From assembly GCA_042691655.1 (NCBI GenBank), contig CP170506.1, positions 372,001 through 436,000 of the forward strand: 64,000 bases of DNA. Reading direction: 5' to 3'. Made by a program: the position numbers and the translations under genes. This document shows, piece by piece, positions 1 through 8,577 of this stretch. Below the pieces are notes generated by a model. It made no database searches and was not told where the DNA came from. It saw only the letters and a list, made by a program, of their open reading frames with translations. The stretch comes from UBA695 sp042691655. GTDB lineage: Bacteria; Verrucomicrobiota; Verrucomicrobiia; Chthoniobacterales; Chthoniobacteraceae. Position 1 is the stretch's first letter; every line of letters begins with the position of its first letter.

Positions 1-250
1 CTGTTTCGGCGAAGCGTGTCGCGGCCTTTTTCGCGCGCACCCCGCTGTGGCACAGGATGTAGATGGGCGAATGGGTGCCCGCTTTTTTCGAGGCGATGAG
101 CGCCCCGCAGTCGAGGCCGTCGAGCTGTTCAAGCCGCGCCTCGGCTACGTGCACGGCGGCGTACTCAGCCGGGGTCCTGACGTCGATGAGGTCGATGGCT
201 TCCCCGGAAGAGAGAAGTTTGTGGAGTTCAGTAACGGTTATAGTCTTCAT
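1..250 (-). CDS. Rhodanese-like sulfurtransferase domain protein (3' end cut by window edge)
   Basis: The leftward reading frame starts at the ATG at 250-248 and runs off the window after 83 codons. It reads as a rhodanese domain: a LIDVRTPAEY segment near residues 21-30, and the active-site loop CHSGVRA near residue 70 with the catalytic cysteine present. Single-domain rhodaneses carry sulfane sulfur on that cysteine. The gene lies 68 bp downstream of the arsR-type gene on the same strand, so the two are probably co-transcribed, which would suit a sulfur- or thiol-responsive repressor. The C-terminus cannot be seen. Confidence 0.85.
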   Translation of the reverse strand, partial: MKTITVTELHKLLSSGEAIDLIDVRTPAEYAAVHVAEARLEQLDGLDCGALIASKKAGTHSPIYILCHSGVRAKKAATRFAET

Positions 251-318
251 GGTGATGGATCGAGTTTGGGAAGGTTTTGAAGTTTGGCAAAAAGGGAAAA
301 AGATTGGGAAAACAAAAA

Positions 319-648
319 TCAGCGGTTCTTCTCCCGCGCGGCGTGCAGTTCCTCTAGGCAGCCGAAAACTTTTTTAATGCAAGGAGCCGCGATCCGGTAG
401 AAAACCTGCTGCCCCCGGCGTTCGTCGGTGACAATCCCGGCGTTCCGGAGCACGGACAGGTGGCTGGAGACGGTGGACGTGTCGCAGCCGATGAGCTCCG
501 TGAGATCGGCAACGCAGCGTTCGCCGCGTGTCAGGACGTCGACGATTAGGAGCCGGCTCGGGTGGCCCAGGGCTTTGAAAACCCCGGCCCCGTCACGGTA
601 CTCGTTGGTGGGGCGAAGTTCGGTGCTCCGGGCTGTGCGTGTTTGCAT
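319..648 (-). CDS. ArsR-family winged-helix transcriptional repressor
   Basis: This is a 109-residue protein, the usual length for the ArsR/SmtB family. The winged-helix core runs from about residue 24 (FKALGHPSRLLIVDVL) to 90, with the recognition helix at TSTVSSHLSVLRNAGIV and the wing at DERRGQQVFYRI. Cysteines sit at about 45 (RCVADL), 54 (GCDTST) and in the C-terminal helix (two), so metal or redox/persulfide sensing is possible; the inducer cannot be told from sequence. The rhodanese gene follows on the same strand, and the trmO-like gene is divergent. The first ATG lies inside an AT-rich inverted repeat that may be the operator, so translation could start a little further in. Confidence 0.85.
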   Translation of the reverse strand: MQTRTARSTELRPTNEYRDGAGVFKALGHPSRLLIVDVLTRGERCVADLTELIGCDTSTVSSHLSVLRNAGIVTDERRGQQVFYRIAAPCIKKVFGCLEELHAAREKNR

Positions 649-670
649 ATTTGGAAAAATGCCAAAATAT
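647..670. promoter_or_regulatory. Inverted repeat, candidate ArsR operator
   Basis: ATATTTGG and CCAAAATAT form an imperfect inverted repeat around a short spacer in the divergent region between the arsR-type and trmO-like genes. It overlaps the first ATG of the arsR-type gene. AT-rich dyads of this size next to the gene are usual for ArsR autoregulation, but binding here is inferred. Confidence 0.4.
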
Positions 671-783
671 CAACGAATTGCAAGCGATTCTTTTAGGGTT
701 TAATACCGAAGAATTCAGAGGGATTGGGGTTTTACCTGGGGCCGGGGGTGGTTACAATGGCTGCAATACCTGTCTTTTGTATC

Positions 784-1257
784 ATGAAACTTACTTCAAT
801 CGGAATCATCCATTCGCCCCACCTGCAAGCCACGGGAACTCCCGTTCAACCGGTGTTCGCAAGCGGTATTGAGGGAACCCTTGAGCTGCATCCAGAATAC
901 GCCGCCGGGCTGAAGGACCTTGAGGGGTTCGACCGCATCTGGATTCTGTATTGGTTCGACCGGGCTGCCGAGGCCCGGCTGGAAGTGACACCCTATTTGG
1001 ATACGCGGCCTCACGGCATTTTCGCCACCCGTTCGCCCAGCCGCCCCAATCCCTTGGGGATTTCGTCTGTGCGGGTCCGGCGCATTGAGGGGAGCGTCAT
1101 TCATATCCTCGACGTGGATGTCCTCGACGGTACGCCGCTCCTGGATATCAAGCCGTACGTTCCTGCGTTCGATGCCTTCGCTGCCGAGCGGATCGGCTGG
1201 TTTGAAAAGCCGAAGAATCCCCCGTTGGCCGACGGCCGTTTTGAAGCGAAGCGTTAA
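784..1257 (+). CDS. trmO: TrmO-like tRNA (t6A37) N6-methyltransferase
   Basis: The protein is 157 residues from the ATG at 784. Upstream in-frame ATGs at 724 and 757 would add residues not typical of the family. It matches the TrmO/YaeB (VirR) fold, an SAM-dependent enzyme that methylates threonylcarbamoyl-adenosine 37 of tRNA-Thr. The family signature RSPSRPNPLGIS lies near residues 80-92, preceded by LEGFDRIWILYWFDRA and followed by the DVLDGTPLLDIKPYVP segment, both typical. The length is like the single-domain bacterial and archaeal forms and lacks the C-terminal extension of E. coli TrmO. It is divergent from arsR and likely monocistronic. Confidence 0.85.
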   Translation: MKLTSIGIIHSPHLQATGTPVQPVFASGIEGTLELHPEYAAGLKDLEGFDRIWILYWFDRAAEARLEVTPYLDTRPHGIFATRSPSRPNPLGISSVRVRRIEGSVIHILDVDVLDGTPLLDIKPYVPAFDAFAAERIGWFEKPKNPPLADGRFEAKR

Positions 1258-1336
1258 ACAATTGGCCTCGGCTGGTTCTTGGTTTTACGATTTGTAACAA
1301 CGCAATTTGTCATTGCGACAGACATCGATACTAAAC

Positions 1337-1353
1337 GTTACATAAATGTCACA
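1337..1353 (+). promoter_or_regulatory. GTTACA / GTCACA direct repeat (11-bp period), Pho-box-like
   Basis: GTTACA at 1337 is followed 11 bp later by GTCACA at 1348, about 90 bp upstream of the TpsB start. A further TTGTTACAAT lies at 1365-1374 and TTGTAACAA at 1292-1300. The 11-bp phasing equals that of PhoB-type direct repeats. Similar pairs occur at 24815 and 30376. The rest of the 1258-1440 gap shows nothing else clear. Confidence 0.4.
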
Positions 1354-1440
1354 TCTCCATAGAATTGTTACAATCAATGACTTGAGGGGATAGCTAATCT
1401 AATGGGATAAGACCGCGCCTTAAAACGGCAACGCTTTCCC

Positions 1441-3033
1441 ATGATTGTATTTCAACCATTTCGACATATTTCACGCAGCCTGCTTGTATTGGCTGTGGCG
1501 GTGGTCGGGATGGGTATGGTGGGGGCGCTTCCTGCGAAGGCGCAGGATGGGCTGTATATTAAGGAGTATCGCGTGGAGGGGGCGGCGCATTTGCCTCGGC
1601 GCGAGGTGGAGCGGGCGGTTTACCGGTATCTGGGGCCGGGGCGTTCGGACAAGGATGTGGAGCAGGCGCGCGCGGCGCTGGAGAAGGCTTACCGCGACAA
1701 TGGTTTTCAGACGGTTACGGTGCAGGTTCCCCAGCAGCGGGTGCAGGATGGCGTGGTGCTCCTCCAGGTTTCGGAGGTGACGGTGGGGCGGCTCCGGGTT
1801 AAGAATAGCCGGTACTTTTTGCCTAGTGACATCAAGAAGCAGGCGCCTTCGTTGCAGGAAGGGACGGTGATGGATTTCAATGCGGTCTCAGCGGATATTG
1901 TGGCGCTCAATCGGAACTCCGATATGCAGGTGACGCCTTCGTTGCGGGCGGGAGCGGAGCCTAATACGGTGGATGTCGATCTCGATGTGAAGGATGTGCG
2001 CCCGCTGCATGGCAGCCTTGAGTTGAATAATCGCTATAGCTCGGACACGACGCCGCTGCGGTTAAATGGCTCGGTTCGCTACGACAACCTGTGGCAGCTC
2101 TATCACTCGGCGGGGGCTAGTTTCCAGGTGGCACCGGAAGACGTGGGCGAGGTGAAGGTGTTTTCGGCGTTTTACACGGCGAGGTTTTCGCAAGTGCCGG
2201 AGTTGAGCCTGACGATCCAGGGGACCAAGCAGGATAGCAATGTTTCCACGCTCGGAACTACCGATGTCGCGGGCAAGGGCGAGTATGTGGGGCCGCATAT
2301 CACTTGGGTGCTGCCGAATGGGAAGGATTTCTATCACTCGTTCAACGCGGGGATCGACTACAAGCATTTTGAAAACAACGTGGTGGCCTCGGGCGAGACG
2401 ACGCAGACGCCGATTACGTATTATCCTTTCAGCTTCGGCTATGGGGCCTCGTGGGTGAAAAAGGGTGCGGTGACGGAGTTCAACGGCGCGATCAACACGC
2501 ACTTCCGAGGCATGGGGGACGACCCGACTCAGTTCGACGACAACCGCTACAACGCGCGCAGTGACTATATCTATTTCCGGGGCGATCTGTCGCATACTCA
2601 CGACCTCCCTGCCGGGTTCCAGGTTTTTGGAAAAGTGCAGGGGCAAATTTCGGATCAGCCGCTCATCTCCAACGAACAGTTTAGCGCGGGCGGGTTGAAC
2701 ACGGTTCGCGGCTATCTGGAGTCGGCTACCATGGGAGACAATGCGCTGGTGGGGAGCGTGGAACTGCGCTCGCCGTCGTTCGGGCAATGGGTGAAGACGC
2801 ACGTGGATGACTGGCGGGTGTATGTCTTTACCGAAGGCGGCGCGCTCAATAAGCGCAATGCGCTTCCCGACGAGGAAGCGCACAATTCATTAGCTAGCTG
2901 GGGGGTGGGGAGCCGGATTCGGGTGAGGGAGCATTTTAACGGTTCCTTTGATCTCGGGATTCCACTGATAGGAACCAGTAACACTAATCCCCATGACGTT
3001 CTCTATACTTTCCGCCTTTGGGCAGACTTTTAA
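1441..3033 (+). CDS. TpsB/FhaC-type outer-membrane transporter (two-partner secretion)
   Basis: This 530-residue protein has a signal peptide (about 1-34, ending AKAQ). A POTRA_2 domain follows at about 37-115 (IKEYRVEGAAHLPRREVERA...). A ShlB/FhaC beta-barrel spans about 180-530, with the conserved barrel motif NTVRGYLES near residue 420 and a terminal phenylalanine as in BamA-assembled barrels. TpsB proteins export a large beta-helical partner across the outer membrane, and the likely partner is the haemagglutinin encoded at the end of this operon (9480-21604). The FhaC-type N-terminal plug helix is short or absent. It is the first gene of the operon, with the next start only 15 bp away. 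Confidence 0.88.
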   Translation: MIVFQPFRHISRSLLVLAVAVVGMGMVGALPAKAQDGLYIKEYRVEGAAHLPRREVERAVYRYLGPGRSDKDVEQARAALEKAYRDNGFQTVTVQVPQQRVQDGVVLLQVSEVTVGRLRVKNSRYFLPSDIKKQAPSLQEGTVMDFNAVSADIVALNRNSDMQVTPSLRAGAEPNTVDVDLDVKDVRPLHGSLELNNRYSSDTTPLRLNGSVRYDNLWQLYHSAGASFQVAPEDVGEVKVFSAFYTARFSQVPELSLTIQGTKQDSNVSTLGTTDVAGKGEYVGPHITWVLPNGKDFYHSFNAGIDYKHFENNVVASGETTQTPITYYPFSFGYGASWVKKGAVTEFNGAINTHFRGMGDDPTQFDDNRYNARSDYIYFRGDLSHTHDLPAGFQVFGKVQGQISDQPLISNEQFSAGGLNTVRGYLESATMGDNALVGSVELRSPSFGQWVKTHVDDWRVYVFTEGGALNKRNALPDEEAHNSLASWGVGSRIRVREHFNGSFDLGIPLIGTSNTNPHDVLYTFRLWADF

Positions 3034-3048
3034 TTGATCCAATTGACT

Positions 3049-4902
3049 ATGAATCACGCAAAACAATTTCGGAAATATAGCATAGCGGTGCTGTTGGCAT
3101 GGCTGACGATGAGCGGCCTGGCCCATGCCTGGTGGAATGACGAATGGACGGCGCGCAAGAAGATCACCCTGGATACTACCGACAAGGGAATTGCGATCGC
3201 TGATCCGGCGGGGACCGTTCCGGTGCTGGTCCGGTTGCATGAGGGCAATTTCAAGTTTGACCAAGCCAAAGATGACGGCAGCGACTTGCGTATTATTGCC
3301 GCCGACGACAAGACGGCGCTGACGTTCCACGTTGAAAAATGGGACGCGCTGATGGGCGAGGCGTTCGTGTGGGTAAAGGTGCCGGACGTGAAGCCGGGAG
3401 CGCAGATTACGTTCTGGCTTTATTATGGAAATGCCGGCCCCAAGGCGGTGCGGACGGAGGATGCCAAAGGAACCTATGACGCCAACACCGCCCTCGTGCT
3501 GCACTTCGGCGAACACGGAACGCCCCCGGCGGATTTCTCGGCCTCGGGCGTGACGGCGGAGAAGGCGGGCGTGGCGGTGGATGGGTCGATGATCGGCACG
3601 GGCCTGAAGCTCGATGGCAAGGCGGCGATCAAGATTCCAACGGCTCCGGGCTTGTTCTGGAAAGACGGCGACGAGGTGACGTGGTCGGCCTGGGTGAAGA
3701 GCGCCACGGCGCAATCGAGCGGCGTCATCTATGTGCGGCGCGAGGGAAATAAAGCGTTCATCGTGGGCCTGGATAACCATAGCTTTTATGTGGAAGTCTC
3801 GCTGGGTGGCAACGGCACACGCCGCAGCCCGGCGGGGCCGGAGATCGCGGCGGGCGCGTGGCACCACCTCGCGGTGACGGCGGCCAATGGCAAGCTGTCG
3901 CTCTATCTCGATGGCGCTCCGTATTCGGAATTGGATGCGGCGTTGCCGGGCATGAATAGTGAGGCGATGATCGGGGGCGATACCGAGGCGACCTCGTCGG
4001 ATGCGACCGCGGCGGAAGCGGGATTCCAGGGCGAGCTGGATGAACTCAATATCTCAAAAATCGCGCGACCGGTTTCATTCCTGAAATTCGCGGCGGTGCA
4101 GCAGGGCGGCGGGGACAAACCGGGCCTGACCTTTGGCGAAGACGAGCAAACCTCCAGCTGGTTTAGCGGCGGCTATTTCGGCGTCATCATCAAGAACCTT
4201 TCGGTGGACGGCTGGGTCGTCATCGGCATCCTCTCGGTGATGTCGTGCATTAGCTGGTACGTGATGGTTACCAAAATGAAATACCTCAACACCATCAACG
4301 CAGGGAATTCGCTATTCCTTCAACAGTGGCGGCACATCGCGAAGGATCTCACGGTGCTGGATGATAGTGACGCTCACGCGGAGATGGTCCGCAACATGGA
4401 GACGCGGGTGGATAAACCTGCGCAGCGGGCCATGCGCCAGGCGCCGCTCTACCGCATCTATCATTTGGGCGTGGACGAGATCCGGCACCGCATGGCCGAG
4501 GACCAATGCGTGGGGCGGCGCAAGGGCCTGGCGGGACGCTCTATTCAAGCGATTCGCGCCGCGCTGGACGGGGGCTTGGTTCGGGAGACCCAGCGCGTCA
4601 ATAGCAAGATTGTATTGCTGACGATTTGCATTTCGGGCGGGCCGTTCCTGGGGCTGCTGGGAACGGTGGTGGGCGTCATGATTACCTTCGCCGCCGTGGC
4701 CGCCGCGGGCGAGGTCAATGTGAACGCCATCGCACCCGGTATTGCCGCTGCGTTGCTGGCGACGGTGGCCGGGCTGGCGGTCGCGATTCCGGCGCTGTTT
4801 GGCTATAACTATATTTTGACGCGGGTTAAGGAATCCACGAGCGACATGCACGTGTTCATTGATGAATTCGTCACGCGCATGGCCGAGTTCTACAAGGAAT
4901 AA
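3049..4902 (+). CDS. DUF2341 - LamG - MotA/TolQ/ExbB fusion protein
   Basis: The ATG at 3049 gives 617 residues beginning with a signal peptide (to about residue 28, SGLAHA). A DUF2341 region (about 45-115, WYYGN-like WLYYGN) is followed by a LamG/concanavalin-like jelly roll (about 150-315, with KDGDEVTWSAWVK and GELDELNISK). A transmembrane segment at about 375-395 leads into the ExbB/TolQ channel domain, with the two C-terminal membrane helices at about 520-600 (GPFLGLLGTVVGVMITF and IAAALLATVAGLAVAIPALF). ExbB proteins form proton channels that energise TonB. Here the channel carries a large periplasmic carbohydrate-binding-like module, a fusion not found in classical ExbB. ExbD and a TonB-like gene follow at once, supporting the assignment. 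Confidence 0.85.
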   Translation: MNHAKQFRKYSIAVLLAWLTMSGLAHAWWNDEWTARKKITLDTTDKGIAIADPAGTVPVLVRLHEGNFKFDQAKDDGSDLRIIAADDKTALTFHVEKWDALMGEAFVWVKVPDVKPGAQITFWLYYGNAGPKAVRTEDAKGTYDANTALVLHFGEHGTPPADFSASGVTAEKAGVAVDGSMIGTGLKLDGKAAIKIPTAPGLFWKDGDEVTWSAWVKSATAQSSGVIYVRREGNKAFIVGLDNHSFYVEVSLGGNGTRRSPAGPEIAAGAWHHLAVTAANGKLSLYLDGAPYSELDAALPGMNSEAMIGGDTEATSSDATAAEAGFQGELDELNISKIARPVSFLKFAAVQQGGGDKPGLTFGEDEQTSSWFSGGYFGVIIKNLSVDGWVVIGILSVMSCISWYVMVTKMKYLNTINAGNSLFLQQWRHIAKDLTVLDDSDAHAEMVRNMETRVDKPAQRAMRQAPLYRIYHLGVDEIRHRMAEDQCVGRRKGLAGRSIQAIRAALDGGLVRETQRVNSKIVLLTICISGGPFLGLLGTVVGVMITFAAVAAAGEVNVNAIAPGIAAALLATVAGLAVAIPALFGYNYILTRVKESTSDMHVFIDEFVTRMAEFYKE

Positions 4903-4907
4903 GCGCC

Positions 4908-5309
4908 ATGCAAGTCAACGACGACAAACCCTACGACGATATCAACATCACGCCGATGTTGGACCTGGCGTATGTGTTGCTAGTGATCTTCATTTTGATG
5001 TGCACGGCTTCCGTGCAGGGCGTAAAGGTCAACCTGCCGAAGGCCAGCCAGGCACCCGCCTTGAGCAAGCCGAAGACCCAGGCCGTTACCATCAATAACA
5101 ATGGGAAAATCACCTTGGGCACGGTGCCGGTGACGTTGCAGGAACTGGAGCAAAAGCTGCAAGCCGCCAAGGCCGCCACACCGGATATTCCCGTGGTGGT
5201 CAAGGGGGACAGCCTCACGCAGTACCAGGGCGTCATGGACGTACTGGATGTGCTCGGGCGGGTTGGGATTACCCAAGTCGGCCTCGCGACCAAGACCCGG
5301 GAGAAATAG
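4908..5309 (+). CDS. exbD: ExbD/TolR-family biopolymer transport protein
   Basis: The 133-residue protein has one N-terminal membrane helix (about 18-38, LAYVLLVIFILMCTAS) preceded by the conserved INITPMLDLAYVLL segment. Its aspartate at about 17 corresponds to the proton-path residue of ExbD. The periplasmic domain (40-133) ends in the usual VVIKGD-like VVVKGDSLTQYQGVMDVLDVLGRVGITQVGLAT pattern. It lies 5 bp after the ExbB fusion and 3 bp before the TonB-like gene, so the three form a Ton-type energising unit. Confidence 0.92.
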   Translation: MQVNDDKPYDDINITPMLDLAYVLLVIFILMCTASVQGVKVNLPKASQAPALSKPKTQAVTINNNGKITLGTVPVTLQELEQKLQAAKAATPDIPVVVKGDSLTQYQGVMDVLDVLGRVGITQVGLATKTREK

Positions 5310-5312
5310 ACT

Positions 5313-6002
5313 ATGAATTTCGACGATCCATCGACGGAGGAAGAGCAGACGTTTTTCGCGAAACACCGCGCGGTGGTGGTGGCCGCCGTCGTGGTCTTTG
5401 CCGCCGTGCTCGTCGTGATGGTTGGAAAGAAGTTTTCCGGAGGCGGAGGGGCCTCGCGCAAGCCCACCGAAATGGTCTCCGTGCGTCTGCCGCCGCCCCC
5501 TCCCACGCCGCCGCCGCCCGCCGCGACGCCGCCGCCCCAGCAGGAGCTGAAGCAGCAGGAAAAGATGATCGAGCAAGCCCCCGTGGCCGAGAACGAAGAG
5601 AAGAAGAGTGAACAGCCGCCCGACGCGCCGCTTTCCACGGGCATCAAGGGCGACGGCGGCCCGGATGCGTTCGGGGTCAGCGGCAAAGGCAACGGCAGCC
5701 AGATTGGAAGCAGCGGCTCGGGGAGCTCCGGCAGCAAATACGGATGGTATGCGGCCCAGGTGCAAACTTCCATCGCCGAGGCCCTGCGCAAGAATGCCAA
5801 GACCCGCTCGGCTTTGCTTAAAATCAAAGTGCGAGTATGGCCCGATATTACCGGGCGCATCACGCGCGTCAAAGCTCAGCCGACCAACGATCCCGCGCTC
5901 GACCAGGCGATTGCCGAAGCCTTAACCGGGCTTCAACTCAAGGAAGCGCCCCCGGCGGGAATGCCCGCCCCGATCGTCATGCGAATTTCCGCCCAACGTT
6001 AG
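5313..6002 (+). CDS. TonB-like energy transducer
   Basis: The 229-residue protein has an N-terminal cytoplasmic stub, one membrane helix at about 21-42 (AVVVAAVVVFAAVLVVMV) and a proline-rich spacer at about 62-80. A Glu/Lys/Gln stretch and a Gly/Ser linker (about 110-150) come next. The C-terminal domain (about 150-229) resembles the TonB C-terminal / TonB_2 fold: IAEALRKNAKTRSALLKIKVRVWPDITGRITRVK and a final IVMRISAQR. It would couple the ExbBD channel to an outer-membrane partner, perhaps the porin or the TpsB barrel of the same operon; that partner is inferred. Confidence 0.8.
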   Translation: MNFDDPSTEEEQTFFAKHRAVVVAAVVVFAAVLVVMVGKKFSGGGGASRKPTEMVSVRLPPPPPTPPPPAATPPPQQELKQQEKMIEQAPVAENEEKKSEQPPDAPLSTGIKGDGGPDAFGVSGKGNGSQIGSSGSGSSGSKYGWYAAQVQTSIAEALRKNAKTRSALLKIKVRVWPDITGRITRVKAQPTNDPALDQAIAEALTGLQLKEAPPAGMPAPIVMRISAQR

Positions 6003-6013
6003 AAATACTCAAT

Positions 6014-7945
6014 ATGCCTAGTCAACAACCTCGAGCCATCAAGCTAAATCCGCGACGCCAGTTCCGGCGGCGGCTCGCCATGGTGATTGCTCCCTCATGG
6101 CTTCTACTGGCGGCCCTTCCGTCCGAAGCCGCCGATGCCCCGGCGCTCCCGGTTCTGGGAACGGAAGAACCGCTTGCCCTCGCGGCCGCACCCGTGGCCG
6201 AGCCCAGCCTCACGCCGACGGCGGCGGCATCGTCGGGAGTAGCTCAAGCCCCGGCTCCATCGCCCTCGCAAAACGTGACGGTGAACCTCATCAACCGCCT
6301 GGTGCAGCGCGGCGTACTGGCCAAGGAAGACGCGGCGGATCTCATTCAGCAGGCCGAGGCCGACGCGGCGATCGCGCGGGATGAAGCGGCCAAGGCGGCG
6401 CAGGCGGCCCAGGTGCAAGCCCGGGCGGCCGCGGCGAAGCCGGTCAACGACGATACCGTGCGGGTCACCTATATTCCGGAAGTCGTCAAAGACGAGATCC
6501 GTGACGACCTGCGCTCGGAGGTGATGAAGCAGGCTTACGAGGAAAAATGGGCGGCTCCGCGCGCGCTGCCGTCGTGGGTTACTAATTTGCGGCTTTTCGG
6601 TGATTTTCGTCTTCGATACCAAGGGGACACCTTTCCCTCGGGTAACGATAACACCGGCGGGCTTCCGGATTTTAACAAGATCAACACGGGCAATCCGTAC
6701 GATACCACGGGGAACAACTACCCGCCGGAAATCAACGCCGACCAGGACCGGTGGCGGCTGCGCTTGAGGGCGCGTGCCGGGGCCGAGGCGGATTTGGGCG
6801 AGGGGTTCACGCTGGGCGGCCGGATCGGCACGGGCGAATCGAATTCACCGGTCTCCGCCAACCAGACGATGGGCGGGGTCAATTCGAACACATCCAACCA
6901 GGGTGGCTACTTCAGCAAATATTCCATATGGCTCGATCGCGCGTTTTTGAAATACGAAACGCCCAAAAGTCTGGATAGCTTCGATGTTTCCGCGACGGTG
7001 GGCCGGTTTGATAATCCGTTCTTTAGCACCTCGATGATTTGGGCCGACGACCTGGGGTTTGACGGCGGCGTCCTCAAAGTCAGGTACAAAGGCTGGGAGC
7101 GAATCACGCCGTTTCTGACCGCTGGCGGGTTCCCCGTCTACAACACCGATTACAGCTTCGCCACCAACCAGGCCTCGAAAACCTCCAGCCGGGATAAATG
7201 GCTGGAGGGCTTCCAGCTTGGAAGCGATATCAAGATCACCCACGATTGGAATGCCAAGGTGGCGGCCGCGTACTATATGTATCAGAATGTTTCCGGAAAA
7301 CTCTCCGATCCGTTCACGCCGCTGAGCACGTCAGACGTTGGCGACACGGACAACCTGCGGCCCACATTTGCGCAAAAGGGCAACACCTACATGGCGCTGC
7401 GAGACATCGCGTCGACTTCGTCCAACAACTATGGTGACGAGTATCAATACCAGTATTACGGACTCGCATCGAAGTTCCGCGATGTGGCGCTGACGGGCCA
7501 GATCGACTACGCCGGTTTCGATCCCTTCCACATCGCGCTGACGGGCGAGGTCGTCAAAAACGTCGCGTGGAATGAGAGGGATATCAATTCCAACGCGGTC
7601 AATAACCGGGGCAGCGATAAGTCCGACGGGTCGCTTGGCGATTACGTCGGGGGGAACCTGGGCTGGCTGGTTAATTTGAACTTTGGCCATCCCGCGCTGG
7701 AAAAACGGTGGGACTGGAACGTCAACGTCGGCTACCGATACGTCGAAAGCGACGCGGTCATCGACGGTTTTTGTGATTCGGATTTCGGCGGCGGCGGAAC
7801 GAATTTGAAAGGCTTCACGCTGGGCGGCGGGCTCGGACTTTCCAAGCGGGTCTGGGTCTCCCTGCGCTGGATGAGCGCCGACAGCATCGCCGGCCCGACC
7901 TACAAGGAAGACGTCATTCAATTTGATATCAACGCAAAATTCTAG
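6014..7945 (+). CDS. Putative outer-membrane porin (Porin_5 type)
   Basis: The ATG at 6014 gives 643 residues. A cleavable signal (about 20-40, to PSEAAD) precedes a helical, Ala/Glu/Gln-rich segment (about 80-150) that probably anchors to peptidoglycan or trimerises. From about residue 195 (LRLFGDFRLRYQGDTF) a long beta-barrel of alternating aromatic/hydrophobic strands ends in FDINAKF with a terminal Phe. This is the layout of the putative porins common in Verrucomicrobia and Bacteroidetes. Its substrate is unknown. It lies 11 bp after the tonB-like gene and 2 bp before the next gene, inside the same operon. Confidence 0.78.
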   Translation: MPSQQPRAIKLNPRRQFRRRLAMVIAPSWLLLAALPSEAADAPALPVLGTEEPLALAAAPVAEPSLTPTAAASSGVAQAPAPSPSQNVTVNLINRLVQRGVLAKEDAADLIQQAEADAAIARDEAAKAAQAAQVQARAAAAKPVNDDTVRVTYIPEVVKDEIRDDLRSEVMKQAYEEKWAAPRALPSWVTNLRLFGDFRLRYQGDTFPSGNDNTGGLPDFNKINTGNPYDTTGNNYPPEINADQDRWRLRLRARAGAEADLGEGFTLGGRIGTGESNSPVSANQTMGGVNSNTSNQGGYFSKYSIWLDRAFLKYETPKSLDSFDVSATVGRFDNPFFSTSMIWADDLGFDGGVLKVRYKGWERITPFLTAGGFPVYNTDYSFATNQASKTSSRDKWLEGFQLGSDIKITHDWNAKVAAAYYMYQNVSGKLSDPFTPLSTSDVGDTDNLRPTFAQKGNTYMALRDIASTSSNNYGDEYQYQYYGLASKFRDVALTGQIDYAGFDPFHIALTGEVVKNVAWNERDINSNAVNNRGSDKSDGSLGDYVGGNLGWLVNLNFGHPALEKRWDWNVNVGYRYVESDAVIDGFCDSDFGGGGTNLKGFTLGGGLGLSKRVWVSLRWMSADSIAGPTYKEDVIQFDINAKF

Positions 7946-7947
7946 CC

Positions 7948-8577
7948 ATGTTACGAAATCGAATTTTAACCCTGGCCGCCTTTGGAGCGCTCTTGTTCAG
8001 CGTTCAGCTCCAAGCCGCGGATCAACCCAACGCCGCTGAAGTGAAGCTGCGCGAAACGCTTCGCAATACCATGCTGCAACTGCGCACGGCGCAAAATGAC
8101 AACGCCTCGCTGCAAGCCGCCAAGACGGAGCAGGAAGGCAAAAACAAGGACTTGGAGACGCAGGTAAAGCAGCTCACGCAGCGGTCCGTTGAAGACCGGG
8201 ATGCCGCGAAGAAAAAAGAAGACGACCTTACCGCAAAGGTAACGGCGCTTACGACGAAACTGGATCAGCTGCGTACGGAATACGATCGCAGCCAGGCCAA
8301 CCTGCAGGCGGTGACCGTTCTCGCCCAAAGCAAAGAAGCGGAACGCAAAAAGCTGGAGGGGGATAAGCTCGGCCTCGACCGGACGGTCGCCGACCAAAAG
8401 ACCAAAAACTCGGAACTCTACAAGCTCGCGGTCGATATCTTGCGCCGCTACGAGCGCATGGGGCTGGGTGAAGCCCTCAGCGCCAAAGAGCCTTTTGTGG
8501 GCACCAAGCGGGTGAAGCTTGAAAGCTATGTGCAGGACTTCCAGGACAAACTGACCGACCAAAAAATTAAGCCATGA
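7948..8577 (+). CDS. Periplasmic coiled-coil protein, unknown function
   Basis: This 209-residue protein has a signal peptide (about 1-23, ending LQAAD). Almost the entire mature part (about 30-160) is heptad-rich coiled coil dominated by K, E, Q, A and L (for example LETQVKQLTQRSVEDRD). A short C-terminal tail contains ILRRYERMGLGEALSAKEPFVGTKRVKLESYVQDF. The tail resembles small phage-shock or DUF-type periplasmic proteins found next to PpiC isomerases, but I cannot name a family. It overlaps the following isomerase gene by 4 bp (ATGA), so translation is coupled. Confidence 0.75.
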   Translation: MLRNRILTLAAFGALLFSVQLQAADQPNAAEVKLRETLRNTMLQLRTAQNDNASLQAAKTEQEGKNKDLETQVKQLTQRSVEDRDAAKKKEDDLTAKVTALTTKLDQLRTEYDRSQANLQAVTVLAQSKEAERKKLEGDKLGLDRTVADQKTKNSELYKLAVDILRRYERMGLGEALSAKEPFVGTKRVKLESYVQDFQDKLTDQKIKP

